This document shows positions 53,196 through 61,919 of a stretch of DNA of 64,000 bases, piece by piece (within the stretch, counting starts at the first letter, position 1; every line of letters starts with the position of its first letter). Source of the DNA: Pyrinomonadaceae bacterium (lineage in GTDB: Bacteria; Acidobacteriota; Blastocatellia; Pyrinomonadales; Pyrinomonadaceae); NCBI GenBank assembly GCA_014380365.1, contig JACMJZ010000007.1:124001-188000 (forward strand). Direction: 5' to 3'. The notes below the pieces were generated by a model. It searched no databases. It saw only the letters and a program-made list of their open reading frames with translations, and was not told the DNA's origin. The translations under genes were made by a program, and so were the position numbers.

Positions 53196-53855
53196 TTAAG
53201 AACCGAGCTTGAACGACTTAAGAATGACTGACAGCCCTCCCTTTTCGCCGACGTCGTCAACAGAACGGACATCCGGACTTTCAGAGGTAGCCAGCATGAT
53301 CAGAACGGCTCCCTTTCTTCCCGCTGCGCTCGGGAACAGCACAACGCGTCCATAAAAATCCAAGTCTTTAGTCTTGTTGCTATGACTGGTAAAGCGAAAT
53401 TCGTATCCATCCAGGCCGGCCACACGAACTTCCCCTTCTGAGACCTTCTCATATTCCGGGAAGCCGCCGGAAAATTGTTCGCTGAGTTGGCCTGCGAGAC
53501 TCGGCATTAATGAGAGCGGCCCATTGCAGTAACCGACTGCGAAGTTCTCGATCGTGATCTGGTCTGACGTTAGAGTCTCGACTTTGACAAAATTCGGCGA
53601 ACTGCCCTGGCCCGCTTCGGAATCACGCTTCCACGAACTAGGATAGTCAAAAGAGAAATCAACGTAATTCTCCTCCAGCTTCCCGGTAAAACCCGACTTC
53701 GAGTTCACATAGCTGGTGGCCCGAGCGTCAATGCCCACCGAGCGGTTACTGTTGGAACCGTTCTTGTTCGTTGAGTACTCGCTGCCGTAAGCCAACAGCA
53801 GAAAAATTCCCAACCCGGTTAATGAAAGCAAGGTCCTCGGTATTTGATTTCTCAT
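53196..53855 (-). CDS. Exported PsbP-like protein
   Basis: 219 residues from ATG 53855, chosen because GAGGAGC precedes it and a signal sequence (IPRTLLSLTGLGIFLLLAYGS) begins there. The mature part opens with NYVDFSFDYPSSWKRDSEAG, the usual start of PsbP/MOG1-like domains, and continues with a beta-rich domain to the end. PsbP-like domains in non-photosynthetic bacteria have no known function. The gene start overlaps the end of the preceding membrane protein gene by 110 bases. Confidence 0.78.
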   Translation of the reverse strand: MRNQIPRTLLSLTGLGIFLLLAYGSEYSTNKNGSNSNRSVGIDARATSYVNSKSGFTGKLEENYVDFSFDYPSSWKRDSEAGQGSSPNFVKVETLTSDQITIENFAVGYCNGPLSLMPSLAGQLSEQFSGGFPEYEKVSEGEVRVAGLDGYEFRFTSHSNKTKDLDFYGRVVLFPSAAGRKGAVLIMLATSESPDVRSVDDVGEKGGLSVILKSFKLGS

Positions 53856-54321
53856 TAAAGCTCCTCTTTGAATTTGATCGGGCCACGGCAAAGAACGCCA
53901 GGGCCACTGCTGCTAAGTAGAAGACAAGATCTGTCCAATCGAACGATCCCGGTACCAGACGCGCAAGCTGGCCCAACTCGCTGCCGGCGCCAAGCACGGG
54001 CCCGACCCCCAGACAGGCAATCTTGGAAACTGACGCACGCGATCCTGACCAAACGTGGCCCATGAAAGCGGTTAGTGCATAGACCCATAATCCGTCGGGC
54101 AGGGAATAAACGAACCAGAAAGGTAGCGCCGTTGTCCCGGCGGCGGCAGCCAGGCGCAACTGCAGAATAATTGGTTCCCAGCCCAGCGCGCGAAACCACT
54201 TGAACATCGTCAAGCCGGGATCACGCCAGCAGACGTAGATAAGCCCGCCCACGAGCATCGGCAGCACAACATGAAGCAGCAGGAAAGATTTTTTTAGTCT
54301 AAGCAAATCAGTGCAACACAC
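53746..54321 (-). CDS. Membrane protein of unknown function overlapping the next gene
   Basis: 191 residues (first codon GTG; start uncertain). Four to five hydrophobic segments (SFLLLHVVLPMLVGGLIYVC, IILQLRLAAAAGTTALPFWF, GLWVYALTAFMGHVW, VLGAGSELGQ..., DLVFYLAAVALAFFAVA). The last 45 residues are hydrophilic and lie over the start of the PsbP-like gene in another frame. I do not recognise it. The tail overlap is unusually long, so the C-terminus could be a frameshift artefact. Confidence 0.6.
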   Translation of the reverse strand: MCCTDLLRLKKSFLLLHVVLPMLVGGLIYVCWRDPGLTMFKWFRALGWEPIILQLRLAAAAGTTALPFWFVYSLPDGLWVYALTAFMGHVWSGSRASVSKIACLGVGPVLGAGSELGQLARLVPGSFDWTDLVFYLAAVALAFFAVARSNSKRSFNEKSNTEDLAFINRVGNFSAVGLRQRVLNEQERFQQ

Positions 54322-54351
54322 GATCGTCCGGCGAGAAGCCCGTCGCTTGGG

Positions 54352-55830
54352 CTAATAGAGATTCCCTTCGCGCTTGCGGCCGGTGTAGTCGACGTAGACG
54401 ACTTTCAGTTCCGTGTAAAAATCGAGTGCGGTCGAACCCTGCTCGCGGTCGCCAATCCCGGTGCCTTTGATTCCGCCGAACGGAATGTGTGCTTCGCCGC
54501 CGGTAGTCGGGGAGTTGATGTGCGTCATGCCCGTTTCGATCTCGTCAACAAAACGGAAGATGCGCGCCGCGTCATTCGTAAAGATCGATGACGAAAGACC
54601 GTACTCGGTGTCGTTGGCGACAATCATGGCCTCTTCGAAATTCTTTACACGCAGGACGGACAACACCGGGCCGAAGATCTCTTCGCGCGCGATGCGCATG
54701 TCAGGCGTGACGTGATCGAAGATTGTCGGGTGCACAAAGAAGCCCCTGTCGAGGCCGTTGCCGGTGGCGCGACTGCCGCCGCAAAGAAGCGTCGCGCCGT
54801 CTTCGCGTCCGACGTCGATGTACTTCAGCACAGTCTTAAATTGACTTTCATCAACGCTGGGGCCCATCTCGGTTTTTGGATCCATGCCGTCGCCGATTCG
54901 CATCGACTCGGCACGCTGCTGTAGCCGCTCAACGAATTCGTCCGCAATTTCGTTCACAACTACGGCGCGGCTTGTGGCCGTGCAGCGTTGCCCGGAGGAT
55001 CCAAAGGCGCCCTGGGCGACGGACTCAACGGTCAGATCCAGATCCGCATCTTCCAGAATGACGACCGGATTCTTGCCCCCCATCTCGCATTGGACCTTCG
55101 CGCCGCGCCTCGAGACCTCTTCGTAAAGCCGTATGCCCACCTCATTGGAGCCGGTGAAAGAAACTGCCTTCACCGCCAGGTGGTTTATGATCTCGTCGCC
55201 CGCCTCAGAACCTGAGCCCAGGACCAAATTCAAAACGCCGGGTGGTATTCCAGCTTCCGCGAATATCTCAACTATGCGCACCGCCGTCGCCGGCGTGAGC
55301 GTTGCTGGTTTGAAGACGACTGTATTTCCGGCGACAAGCGCGGGCGCGATCTTCCAAACCGGAATGGCTACGGGAAAATTCCAGGGAGTGACGCACGCAA
55401 CGACACCCAGCGGCTGCTTGATGGTGTAGGCGAAGTTTGAAGGCAGCTCCGACTGAATTGTTTCCCCATTCATTCGCCGCGACTCACCGGCGCAAAACTC
55501 AGCTACATTGATCGAGCGTTGCAGTTCGCCGCGCGATTCAGAGATCGTTTTGCCTTCTTCGCGGGTGAGAATCTGGGCGAGTTCTTCTTTGTGTTCTTCC
55601 AGCAGCCGAGCCGCGCGGGCGACGATTCTTCCGCGCGCGGGCGCCGGAGTGGCCCGCCATGAAGGAAAATTTTCGGCGGCTGATTCTACCGCGCGCTTTG
55701 CTTCCGCGCGGGAAGCCTGTTTCACCGTTCCGATAATGTCGTCGGTGTTCGCGGGGTTGATGTTATTGACGCTCTTTGACGAAGCAGACTCGACCCACTC
55801 GCCGTTGATAAAATTTCGATAAGTATCCAT
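54352..55830 (-). CDS. NAD(P)-dependent aldehyde dehydrogenase
   Basis: 492 residues from ATG 55830. Cofactor and catalytic motifs of the ALDH superfamily: [29 protein letters not shown], catalytic Glu in [13 protein letters not shown] and catalytic Cys in [14 protein letters not shown]. The end contains [16 protein letters not shown]. Closest in wording to 2,5-dioxovalerate/succinate-semialdehyde dehydrogenases. Placed beside pyrimidine catabolism genes, it might oxidise malonate semialdehyde from beta-alanine, but substrate is uncertain. Confidence 0.92.
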   Translation of the reverse strand: MDTYRNFINGEWVESASSKSVNNINPANTDDIIGTVKQASRAEAKRAVESAAENFPSWRATPAPARGRIVARAARLLEEHKEELAQILTREEGKTISESRGELQRSINVAEFCAGESRRMNGETIQSELPSNFAYTIKQPLGVVACVTPWNFPVAIPVWKIAPALVAGNTVVFKPATLTPATAVRIVEIFAEAGIPPGVLNLVLGSGSEAGDEIINHLAVKAVSFTGSNEVGIRLYEEVSRRGAKVQCEMGGKNPVVILEDADLDLTVESVAQGAFGSSGQRCTATSRAVVVNEIADEFVERLQQRAESMRIGDGMDPKTEMGPSVDESQFKTVLKYIDVGREDGATLLCGGSRATGNGLDRGFFVHPTIFDHVTPDMRIAREEIFGPVLSVLRVKNFEEAMIVANDTEYGLSSSIFTNDAARIFRFVDEIETGMTHINSPTTGGEAHIPFGGIKGTGIGDREQGSTALDFYTELKVVYVDYTGRKREGNLY

Positions 55831-55979
55831 AAACTCTTCGCTCGTTTTGAAGAACTGCTCCAAACTGCTTCAGACTTCGCCCACTGAATTGTTGCTTGCG
55901 GGATGTTGATTGTACAACAACTGGTTCTGGATTTCGCCGCAACTCGCCGCGTGAGCGCAAAACCTGGGGCCGCCAAACC

Positions 55980-56003
55980 TGGGAGCGCAGGCATCCTGCC
56001 TGC
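55980..56003. repeat. Palindromic repeat TGGGAGCGC-type
   Basis: TGGGAGCGCAGGCATCCTGC followed by CTGC, the best copy of the family. It lies in the spacer before the acyl-CoA ligase, with GCCGCCACGGCGCG next to it. Confidence 0.85.
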
Positions 56004-56147
56004 AATGAGCGCCGCCACGGCGCGAACAATTCGGCGCAGCCGCTTACCTCGCGGTACATGAAGGACCTCACGTTCTGGCGGATCGCTCCAATAACATTTC
56101 CGTGCTATATAACTGGCAAGCGGCACTCGATAGTTTCCAAAGACTGC

Positions 56148-57710
56148 ATGAACCCCAACGCCACGGAACAATCACACCACAATTTGGCCGACCTACTCGA
56201 GCAACGCGCCACGCAAACGCCGGGAAGGCATTTTCTCTTTTCGGAAGCAGATGAGCGTAGCTTTACCTATGCCGAGTTTGACCAGGCGGTCACTCGTGTC
56301 GCGCGCTTACTTCAGTCCATGGGCATCACGAAAGGTGACGCCGTTAGCCTGTTGATGCCAAACAGCGCGGAGTACATCATTGCTTACTTCGCTTGTTGGA
56401 GACTGGGTGCAGTTGCCGGGCCGGTGAATTCATTACTGAAAGCTGATGAAGTTGCTTTTGTGATCTCGGATTCGGACGCGAAGGCTGTCATGGTGCATTC
56501 CGAGTTCCTGCCAATGATTGAGGGCCTCAAGGACAAGTTGCCAAGTTTGCAAGCCGTCATCGAATTTGATGATGAAGCAGCAGCGACAAAAGAATTCTCC
56601 GAAGACTTAAGTCAGCAAGGGTCGACAAACTTAAGTTTGTCGGACATCAATCGTGACGACGATGCGATTATCATTTACACCTCAGGCACGACCGGCAAAC
56701 CAAAAGGCTGTCTGCTCACGCACGGGAATCTAATCGCCAACGCCAGGCAGATCAGCGATTGGCTCGGGTTCACCAAAGACGAAAGGCTGTTGAGCATCAT
56801 GCCGCTGTTTCACATGAACGCGGTATCGGTCACTACGATGTCGGCGTTGTACGCCGGCGGGTCAACAGTCGTCAGTCCAAAGTTTTCTGCCTCGCGCTTC
56901 TGGCAGATTATCTCCGACTACCAAATCACATCATTCGGTTCGGTGGCGACGATGCTGTCCATGCTGTTGACCAAATACCCCGACGGCGTTCCCGCAGGCT
57001 TGAAGACTGACCAGTTGCGCTTTGCGATGTGCGGTTCCGCCCCGGTGCCCGCGGAAGTGATGCAGCGTTTCGAACGAACTTTCAATTGCCTGGTCATCGA
57101 GGGGTATGGGCTCTCGGAATCAACCTGCCGCTCAACTTTCAATCCACCCGACACGCGTCGCCGGCCGGGCTCGTGCGGCATGGCCATTGGAAATGAAATG
57201 AGAGTGGTTGACGAAGAGGGCAGAGAAGTGGGTGATGGCGGACTCGGCGAGATTGTGCTGCGAGGCGAAAACGTCTTAAAGGGTTACTACAAAAACCCGG
57301 AGGCAAACAAGACCGCTTTCCGAGACGGTTGGTTTCACACGGGTGACATCGGCTACCGCGATGCAGACGGGTTTTTCTACATCGTCGATCGCAAGAGTGA
57401 CATGATCATTCGCGGCGGTGAAAATATCTACCCGCGCGAGATCGACGAGGTTCTCTATCAACACCCAGCCGTAGCTGCCGCCGCGACCATCGGAGTCCCC
57501 GACGATCTCTACGGAGAAGAAGTTTCTGCGTTCATCGTGCTAAGAGGGGGGATGGAAGCGACTGAGGAGGAAATGATCTCCTATTGCAGGGAACACCTGG
57601 CGGATTTCAAGTGCCCCAAGACTATCCACTTCGTTGCCGACATTCCCAAGGGTCCCACCGGAAAACTTCTCAAACGTGAGTTAACTCGCCAGTTCACCGA
57701 CCCCAAATAG
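56148..57710 (+). CDS. AMP-forming acyl-CoA synthetase-like enzyme
   Basis: 520 residues from ATG 56148; the longer frame upstream runs through repeat DNA. Adenylate-forming motifs: P-loop IIYTSGTTGKPKGCLLTHGN, EGYGLSEST, GWFHTGDIGYRDADGFFYIVDRK and RGGENIYPREIDE, with the C-terminal catalytic lysine in GPTGKLLKRELTR. It would activate a carboxylic acid with ATP and attach CoA; the substrate is unknown. A palindromic repeat (56621-56645) is embedded in frame and encodes STNLSLSDI. The gene is transcribed away from the aldehyde dehydrogenase. Confidence 0.92.
   Translation: MNPNATEQSHHNLADLLEQRATQTPGRHFLFSEADERSFTYAEFDQAVTRVARLLQSMGITKGDAVSLLMPNSAEYIIAYFACWRLGAVAGPVNSLLKADEVAFVISDSDAKAVMVHSEFLPMIEGLKDKLPSLQAVIEFDDEAAATKEFSEDLSQQGSTNLSLSDINRDDDAIIIYTSGTTGKPKGCLLTHGNLIANARQISDWLGFTKDERLLSIMPLFHMNAVSVTTMSALYAGGSTVVSPKFSASRFWQIISDYQITSFGSVATMLSMLLTKYPDGVPAGLKTDQLRFAMCGSAPVPAEVMQRFERTFNCLVIEGYGLSESTCRSTFNPPDTRRRPGSCGMAIGNEMRVVDEEGREVGDGGLGEIVLRGENVLKGYYKNPEANKTAFRDGWFHTGDIGYRDADGFFYIVDRKSDMIIRGGENIYPREIDEVLYQHPAVAAAATIGVPDDLYGEEVSAFIVLRGGMEATEEEMISYCREHLADFKCPKTIHFVADIPKGPTGKLLKRELTRQFTDPK
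56621..56645 (+). repeat. CGACAAACTTAAGTTTGTCG palindrome inside the ligase gene
   Basis: The 25-bp unit differs at one position from the spacer copy at 41000-41024. It lies between codons for the linker and domain core (residues about 159-166). Confidence 0.85.
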
Positions 57711-57760
57711 AATATCAGTGGGGTCCCTGGCTGGCCTAAAATTCTACCCACTTCACGGTT

Positions 57761-57789
57761 TTGACAAGGACCTATCATTCGCATAAAGT
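57761..57789 (+). promoter_or_regulatory. Promoter of the first TSP3-repeat protein gene
   Basis: TTGACA (57761-57766), 17 bases, TAAAGT (57784-57789). The same arrangement, with ATTCGCATA before the -10, recurs at 59130. Confidence 0.8.
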
Positions 57790-57795
57790 ACGCCC

Positions 57796-58008
57796 GCTTG
57801 ACACAGTGTAGCTTGCACACCGCCGGATAGGGTGCGGACCCCGGACGGTAGCGTGTGATGTTGGAACGACAAGCCTCGGGATTTGCCCCCGCTTTGCTTC
57901 ACCGTTTCCTACCACATCACGATAGCTCTGCTTAACTCCCTGGCGTTGAAATTTAGTCTCGCCAGCTGTAGGTCGGAAACGAAGACCTCCCACATCATCC
58001 AAAGGAGC
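57796..58008 (+). ncRNA. Conserved structured 5' leader, copy 1
   Basis: About 210 bases of leader contain a 42-base block (57816-57857) identical to one at 59186-59227. The block folds as a stem with CACAC/GTGTG ends, CCGCCGG/CCGGACGG arms and a GGGT/ACCC tip. Three more hairpins follow: GGAACG.../CGTTTCC with inner AAGC/GCTT and CGGG/CCCG pairs (57863-57908), CTGGCG/CGCCAG (57940-57965) and AGGTC/GACCT (57970-57988). Their positions are shared with the second copy while several loops differ. I know no riboswitch with this sequence. Confidence 0.7.
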
Positions 58009-58014
58009 AGCCCC

Positions 58015-59022
58015 ATGAATTTTAGAAAACTAAGAATGAAGGTAAGAAGACCCTTGACCCTCGCTTCCGTAACTACCCTCGCGGCGTTGATTGCCCTCGG
58101 CGGCATTGTAAGCGGCGCGGGATCGACCGTAGTTGTGACGCCGACCAATCCGAATGGCTGGGTCGAGGTGCATTCGACCTGCGGTCTCCCCACAACTGGT
58201 TCGCAATCGTTTGTTAATGGACCGGGAACGCCGCCGCGGGGAAACGGGAGCCATCAATTCAATATTGGCCTTAACGGTGATTCATTTGAAACCCATCGTA
58301 CTCCAAATCACAATGGGACATTGATTGCCGACATCACTGACTTGAGCTACAGCACATACGTTCAGGTAACTGGCAGCGGCGGACAAGCGCCATATCTTAA
58401 CCTGCTTGTTGACACTACTGGCGACGGCATGTCAGACGATCAATTGTTCTTTGAGCCCGTTTATCAGGACGGTAACTACGGCTTCCCAAATCAAGGAACT
58501 CTCGCGACTGGAGTTTGGCAGGAATGGGACTCCGTCCAGGGTGGTTGGTGGGCGTTAAGCGCAGGTACCTTTGGCCCACCGCTGGTTTCCTTAGCTACTT
58601 ACGCGGCTGCGAATCCCGGAGCAAAGCTTGCCACCAGCCCCGCGGGAGCATTGCGTGTCGCGACCGGTTGTGGAGCCGGTGCCTGGGATAATTTTATTGG
58701 GAATGCTGATGCGCTGACATTCGGCGCGAATGGGAACTTGGTCACCTATGACTTTGAACTTCTGAGCGACAGCGACGGCGATGGCGTTTCTGACGACGAT
58801 GACAACTGCCCGACAACACCCAACTCCGGTCAGGAGGATGCGGACGGTGATGGGTTCGGCGACGCGTGCGATCCGTGTCCCAATACCCCCGGCGTTTCCT
58901 GTCCGGTAGCCACTAACAAAGACCAGTGCAAGAAGGACGGCTGGCGGACCCTATTCCGTGCGAACGGAACCTCCTTTAAGAACCAGGGCGACTGCGTTAG
59001 TTATACGCAAAATGGCAAGTAG
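58015..59022 (+). CDS. Exported protein with TSP3 calcium repeats and conserved C-terminal KDQCK...GDCVSY domain
   Basis: 335 residues from ATG 58015 (AAAGGAG seven bases upstream). Signal peptide (RRPLTLASVTTLAALIALGGIVSGAG). The central domain (about 45-250) is beta-rich, with a lectin- or jelly-roll-like look. A thrombospondin type 3 stretch follows (SDGDGVSDDDDNCPTTPNSG, DADGDGFGDACDPCP), which binds calcium. The last 38 residues (TNKDQCKKDGWRTLF...SFKNQGDCVSYTQNGK) recur almost unchanged in the next gene and are known as a C-terminal motif in secreted proteins of several phyla. Calcium-dependent extracellular protein; function unknown. Confidence 0.82.
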   Translation: MNFRKLRMKVRRPLTLASVTTLAALIALGGIVSGAGSTVVVTPTNPNGWVEVHSTCGLPTTGSQSFVNGPGTPPRGNGSHQFNIGLNGDSFETHRTPNHNGTLIADITDLSYSTYVQVTGSGGQAPYLNLLVDTTGDGMSDDQLFFEPVYQDGNYGFPNQGTLATGVWQEWDSVQGGWWALSAGTFGPPLVSLATYAAANPGAKLATSPAGALRVATGCGAGAWDNFIGNADALTFGANGNLVTYDFELLSDSDGDGVSDDDDNCPTTPNSGQEDADGDGFGDACDPCPNTPGVSCPVATNKDQCKKDGWRTLFRANGTSFKNQGDCVSYTQNGK

Positions 59023-59039
59023 TTAAGTCCACCTAACCA

Positions 59040-59075
59040 AAAAGGGCGAGTCCGTTAGCGGACCCGCCCTTTTCT
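59040..59075 (+). terminator. Intrinsic terminator, shared sequence family
   Basis: AAAGGGCG (59041-59048) pairs with CGCCCTTT (59065-59072) with an inner TCCG/CGGA pair, followed by T residues. It shares wording with the terminators at 60918 and 61867. Confidence 0.85.
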
Positions 59076-59129
59076 GACTAACAAATCATTTCGGATTTAT
59101 GTTTGCTGCTTCTAACTGCCAATACTGCT

Positions 59130-59158
59130 TTGACAAAGACTGCTCATTCGCATAGAGT
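59130..59158 (+). promoter_or_regulatory. Promoter of the second TSP3-repeat protein gene
   Basis: TTGACA (59130-59135), 17 bases, TAGAGT (59153-59158). It matches the promoter at 57761 in both boxes' spacing and in the ATTCGCATA segment. Confidence 0.8.
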
Positions 59159-59164
59159 ACGCGC

Positions 59165-59391
59165 GCTTTATAGATTGTAGTTTGGCACACCGCCGGATAG
59201 GGTGCGGACCCCGGACGGTAGCGTGTGGTATCGGAACGACAAGCTTCGGGATTTGCCCCCGCTTCGCTTCAGCGCTTCCTATCCACGTCACAAAACTTTT
59301 TATGCAAGCTCCCTGGCGTTGAAGTCTGTCTCGCCAGCAGTCGGTCGGCCCCCGAATCGACCTCCCACTGATCCTAACTAAGGAGAAATGT
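59165..59391 (+). ncRNA. Conserved structured 5' leader, copy 2
   Basis: Second copy of the leader at 57796. The 42-base block 59186-59227 is identical; the following hairpins are kept, e.g. CTGGCG/CGCCAG and GGTCG.../CGACC, while loop bases differ. The ATG at 59392 follows AAGGAG. Confidence 0.7.
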
Positions 59392-60900
59392 ATGAAACTA
59401 AGTAGATCAGCCGTGCTGTTTGCACTGGCCATAACGCTTGTGTCAGGATTCATGATTTGCGGCACTAACACTGCTGACGCCGCCGCCACACTCACAGTTG
59501 GCAATGCGAGTTCGCTGCCGTGTACAGGTACCTACTCGTCGATTTCGGCAGCGGTGGCCGCGGCTTCGTCAGGCGACACTATCCAGGTCTGTCCCGGTAC
59601 ATACCCGGAATCCATCGGCGTAGATAAAGGGCTCATTATTAACGGCGCAAACGCCGGTACTAACCCGAACACCGGCATCCGGGGCGCAGAATCCATAATC
59701 AGCGGGCCTGGCGGCCCTGGCATTCGGATCGGCACAACCGAACCTGTGACGATCGATGGGTTTACCTTTTCTGGTGGGACTGGCCCGATGATCGACTCGT
59801 ACACGTCAGGCCACAACCCGACCATCATTAAGAATATCTTCACCGGCCAGGTTAATGGCTTTTTCTTTAACGAACCGGCTTTGTTCACGTTCGAAGATAA
59901 CTACCTGCACGACCTGACCGATTGCGGAGGATGTGAAGGAGTTTTCATCGCAGGAAACTGGAACGGCAGCACCGGAACCGTAGCCTCGATCAAAGATAAT
60001 GTGTGGTCGAACCTTCTTGACACCCCTGCGACGAACCTGAGCAACATTTCAGGCACTATCTCGGGGAACAGCTTCTCCTACGTAGCGTACTACTGCGTGT
60101 TTCTTGCGAATGCCACGAATGTCGATGTAACGGACAATACGTTCGATCAAACCATCAATCCTGACATCACGGTTCGGACCTGGGGCGCCGGGATTCGCTT
60201 CTTCACGCCCTCGGCGGGTTTCGGAGCAAGGATCACGGGTAACACTTTCTCGAATAACTACGTGGGGATCGGTGTGCGCATGGGGAGTCCGACTGCCGAC
60301 ATCAGCGGAATGGATGTCTATGCACACGAGAACAATTTCGTGGCCAACACGGCGGCCGGACTCCGCCACGACGGACTGGGCACTTTCAACGCCACGTGCA
60401 ACTGGTGGAACAGCGCCAGCGGCCCGACCAATCCCGGCAACCCGGGAGGCACCGGCGATGTCGTCGATGGCACTGGCCCCGTGACCTTTACTCCCTGGCA
60501 GACCTCGTCTGGTGGAGCTTGCGTTGGGCCGGATGCGGATAACGACGGGATTACAGACAGTGCCGATAACTGCCCGACTGTAGCGAATCCCGGTCAGGAG
60601 GATGCGGACAACGACGATATCGGCGACGCTTGCGACACGTGCAATGACGTTGATGGAGACGGAGTATGCGGCAATGTTGACAACTGCCCAACCGTACCCA
60701 ACCCAACTCAGACGGATACGGACGGTGACAATATCGGCAACGCTTGCGATCCCTGCCCGAACACACCAGGCATTTCTTGCCCGATAGCCACTAACAAGGA
60801 CCAGTGCAAAAATGGCGGCTGGCAGACACGGTTCCGTGCGAACGGAACTCCCTTCAAGAACCAGGGCGACTGCGTTAGTTATACCCAAAACGGCAAGTAG
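59392..60900 (+). CDS. Exported right-handed beta-helix protein with TSP3 repeats
   Basis: 502 residues. A signal peptide (SAVLFALAITLVSGFMICGTNTADAA) is followed by a beta-helix region (about 35-370) with repeated pectate-lyase-like turns such as GDTIQVCPGTYPESIGVDKGLIINGAN, TISGNSFSYVAYYCVFLANATNVDVTDNTFDQTI and GARITGNTFSNNYVGIGVR. Two TSP3 blocks (DADNDGITDSADNCPTVAN, DADNDDIGDACDTC, DGDGVCGNVDNCP, DTDGDNIGNACDPCP) bind calcium. The final KDQCKNGGW...FKNQGDCVSYTQNGK domain is shared with the previous gene. Probably a surface or secreted polysaccharide-binding or -degrading protein; no catalytic residues can be assigned. Confidence 0.85.
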   Translation: MKLSRSAVLFALAITLVSGFMICGTNTADAAATLTVGNASSLPCTGTYSSISAAVAAASSGDTIQVCPGTYPESIGVDKGLIINGANAGTNPNTGIRGAESIISGPGGPGIRIGTTEPVTIDGFTFSGGTGPMIDSYTSGHNPTIIKNIFTGQVNGFFFNEPALFTFEDNYLHDLTDCGGCEGVFIAGNWNGSTGTVASIKDNVWSNLLDTPATNLSNISGTISGNSFSYVAYYCVFLANATNVDVTDNTFDQTINPDITVRTWGAGIRFFTPSAGFGARITGNTFSNNYVGIGVRMGSPTADISGMDVYAHENNFVANTAAGLRHDGLGTFNATCNWWNSASGPTNPGNPGGTGDVVDGTGPVTFTPWQTSSGGACVGPDADNDGITDSADNCPTVANPGQEDADNDDIGDACDTCNDVDGDGVCGNVDNCPTVPNPTQTDTDGDNIGNACDPCPNTPGISCPIATNKDQCKNGGWQTRFRANGTPFKNQGDCVSYTQNGK

Positions 60901-60917
60901 TTGAGGCCCCTAACCCA

Positions 60918-60949
60918 AAAGGGCGAGTCCGGACATGGACTCGCCCTTT
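60918..60949 (+). terminator. Intrinsic terminator, shared sequence family
   Basis: AAAGGGCGAGTCC (60918-60930) pairs perfectly with GGACTCGCCCTTT (60937-60949) around GGACAT. Confidence 0.9.
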
Positions 60950-61042
60950 CCGCTTAGTTCCACGTTCCTATGGCGTGCTCATTCGACGGGATCTTGGTCG
61001 AGAAACCTGAAACCCACTTAGATAGAACAAAGGAGATTAACG

Positions 61043-61759
61043 ATGAGTTTGAAGAGACGTTTTTCACTGCTGCTCGCCACGCTGGGATGCCTGGTGATGG
61101 CCCTGTTTGTATTTGTTCCAAATACTTCCCATGCCGAAGACTTTGAAAATCCAAAGCCGGGAGCGCCGAAATGGAAAGTGGTTGACTATAACCGCATCCA
61201 GACACACCCAGCTCGCGTTCCCAATCGAATTCCCGGAGGCATAGCCTTCGACTTTCTCTACAAGCCCGACACCGCGCTGCTGGGCACAAGCCATCCCTCT
61301 TATAATGGAGATCTTTTGGGGGATATGACGGGGAAGACGCTTTCTGCCACAGTCGGTATCACGGTTACGAGCGGAACGCCGGTATTTACGTACTATGGCG
61401 AGCCTGATGGTTGCGGTCGGCCGGCCAACGTTCGACTTTACTTCCGAACTGATACCGGCGGAAAGTTTGAAGAAACGGATTACTGGTGGTCGAATCCAAT
61501 GTCGGTTGATCTGCAGGCACTATTAGCAGGCGACGCAACTCTGGTGGCGAACTTTTCCAATCCGGCCGAATGGTCAGACTTCTATGGGCACTTTGGAAAC
61601 GATCCGCTGTACGCGGCGGCCTTTACCGAAGCTATCGCAGATGTACAGTTTGTCGGACTTTCGTTCGGCGGTGGATGCTTCTTTGAGAATGGCGTAGGTA
61701 TTAGACCTGGTACAGGAAGCGCTTACTTCCGTTTGATGGACTTTACGGCGACACCTTAG
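61043..61759 (+). CDS. Exported protein of unknown function
   Basis: 238 residues. A signal peptide (KRRFSLLLATLGCLVMALFVFVPNTSHA) is followed by a domain rich in beta strands (FLYKPDTALLG, TLSATVGITVTSGTPVFTYYGE, VRLYFRTDTGGKFEETDYWWSNP) with two cysteines. It ends in VGIRPGTGSAYFRLMDFTATP, like the C-terminal strand of laminin-G- or jelly-roll-type domains. AAAGGAG precedes the ATG. It follows the two TSP3 proteins and shares their terminator family. Function unknown. Confidence 0.75.
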   Translation: MSLKRRFSLLLATLGCLVMALFVFVPNTSHAEDFENPKPGAPKWKVVDYNRIQTHPARVPNRIPGGIAFDFLYKPDTALLGTSHPSYNGDLLGDMTGKTLSATVGITVTSGTPVFTYYGEPDGCGRPANVRLYFRTDTGGKFEETDYWWSNPMSVDLQALLAGDATLVANFSNPAEWSDFYGHFGNDPLYAAAFTEAIADVQFVGLSFGGGCFFENGVGIRPGTGSAYFRLMDFTATP

Positions 61760-61866
61760 GTCGATTTCGCGATTCTCGCTGAAGGTGTCGATGCGCGAGT
61801 TCGGCATTGTTTCGTGCTGCCGTCGGTAGTTCGAGAGTCGCACTCCGTTTTGTAGTAAAGAAAAAG

Positions 61867-61896
61867 GGCGAGACCGTATGATGGCCTCGCCATTTT
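61867..61896 (+). terminator. Intrinsic terminator, shared sequence family
   Basis: GGCGAG (61867-61872) pairs with CTCGCC (61886-61891) followed by ATTTTTC. The AAAAAGGGCGAG start matches the two preceding terminators. Confidence 0.75.
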
Positions 61897-61919
61897 TCAT
61901 GGTTTGGAATATCAGAAGG

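Noticed and set aside
60049..60888. Minus-strand frame of 279 residues opposite the beta-helix gene
   Set aside because: Low-complexity mirror of TSP3 repeats; no start signal.
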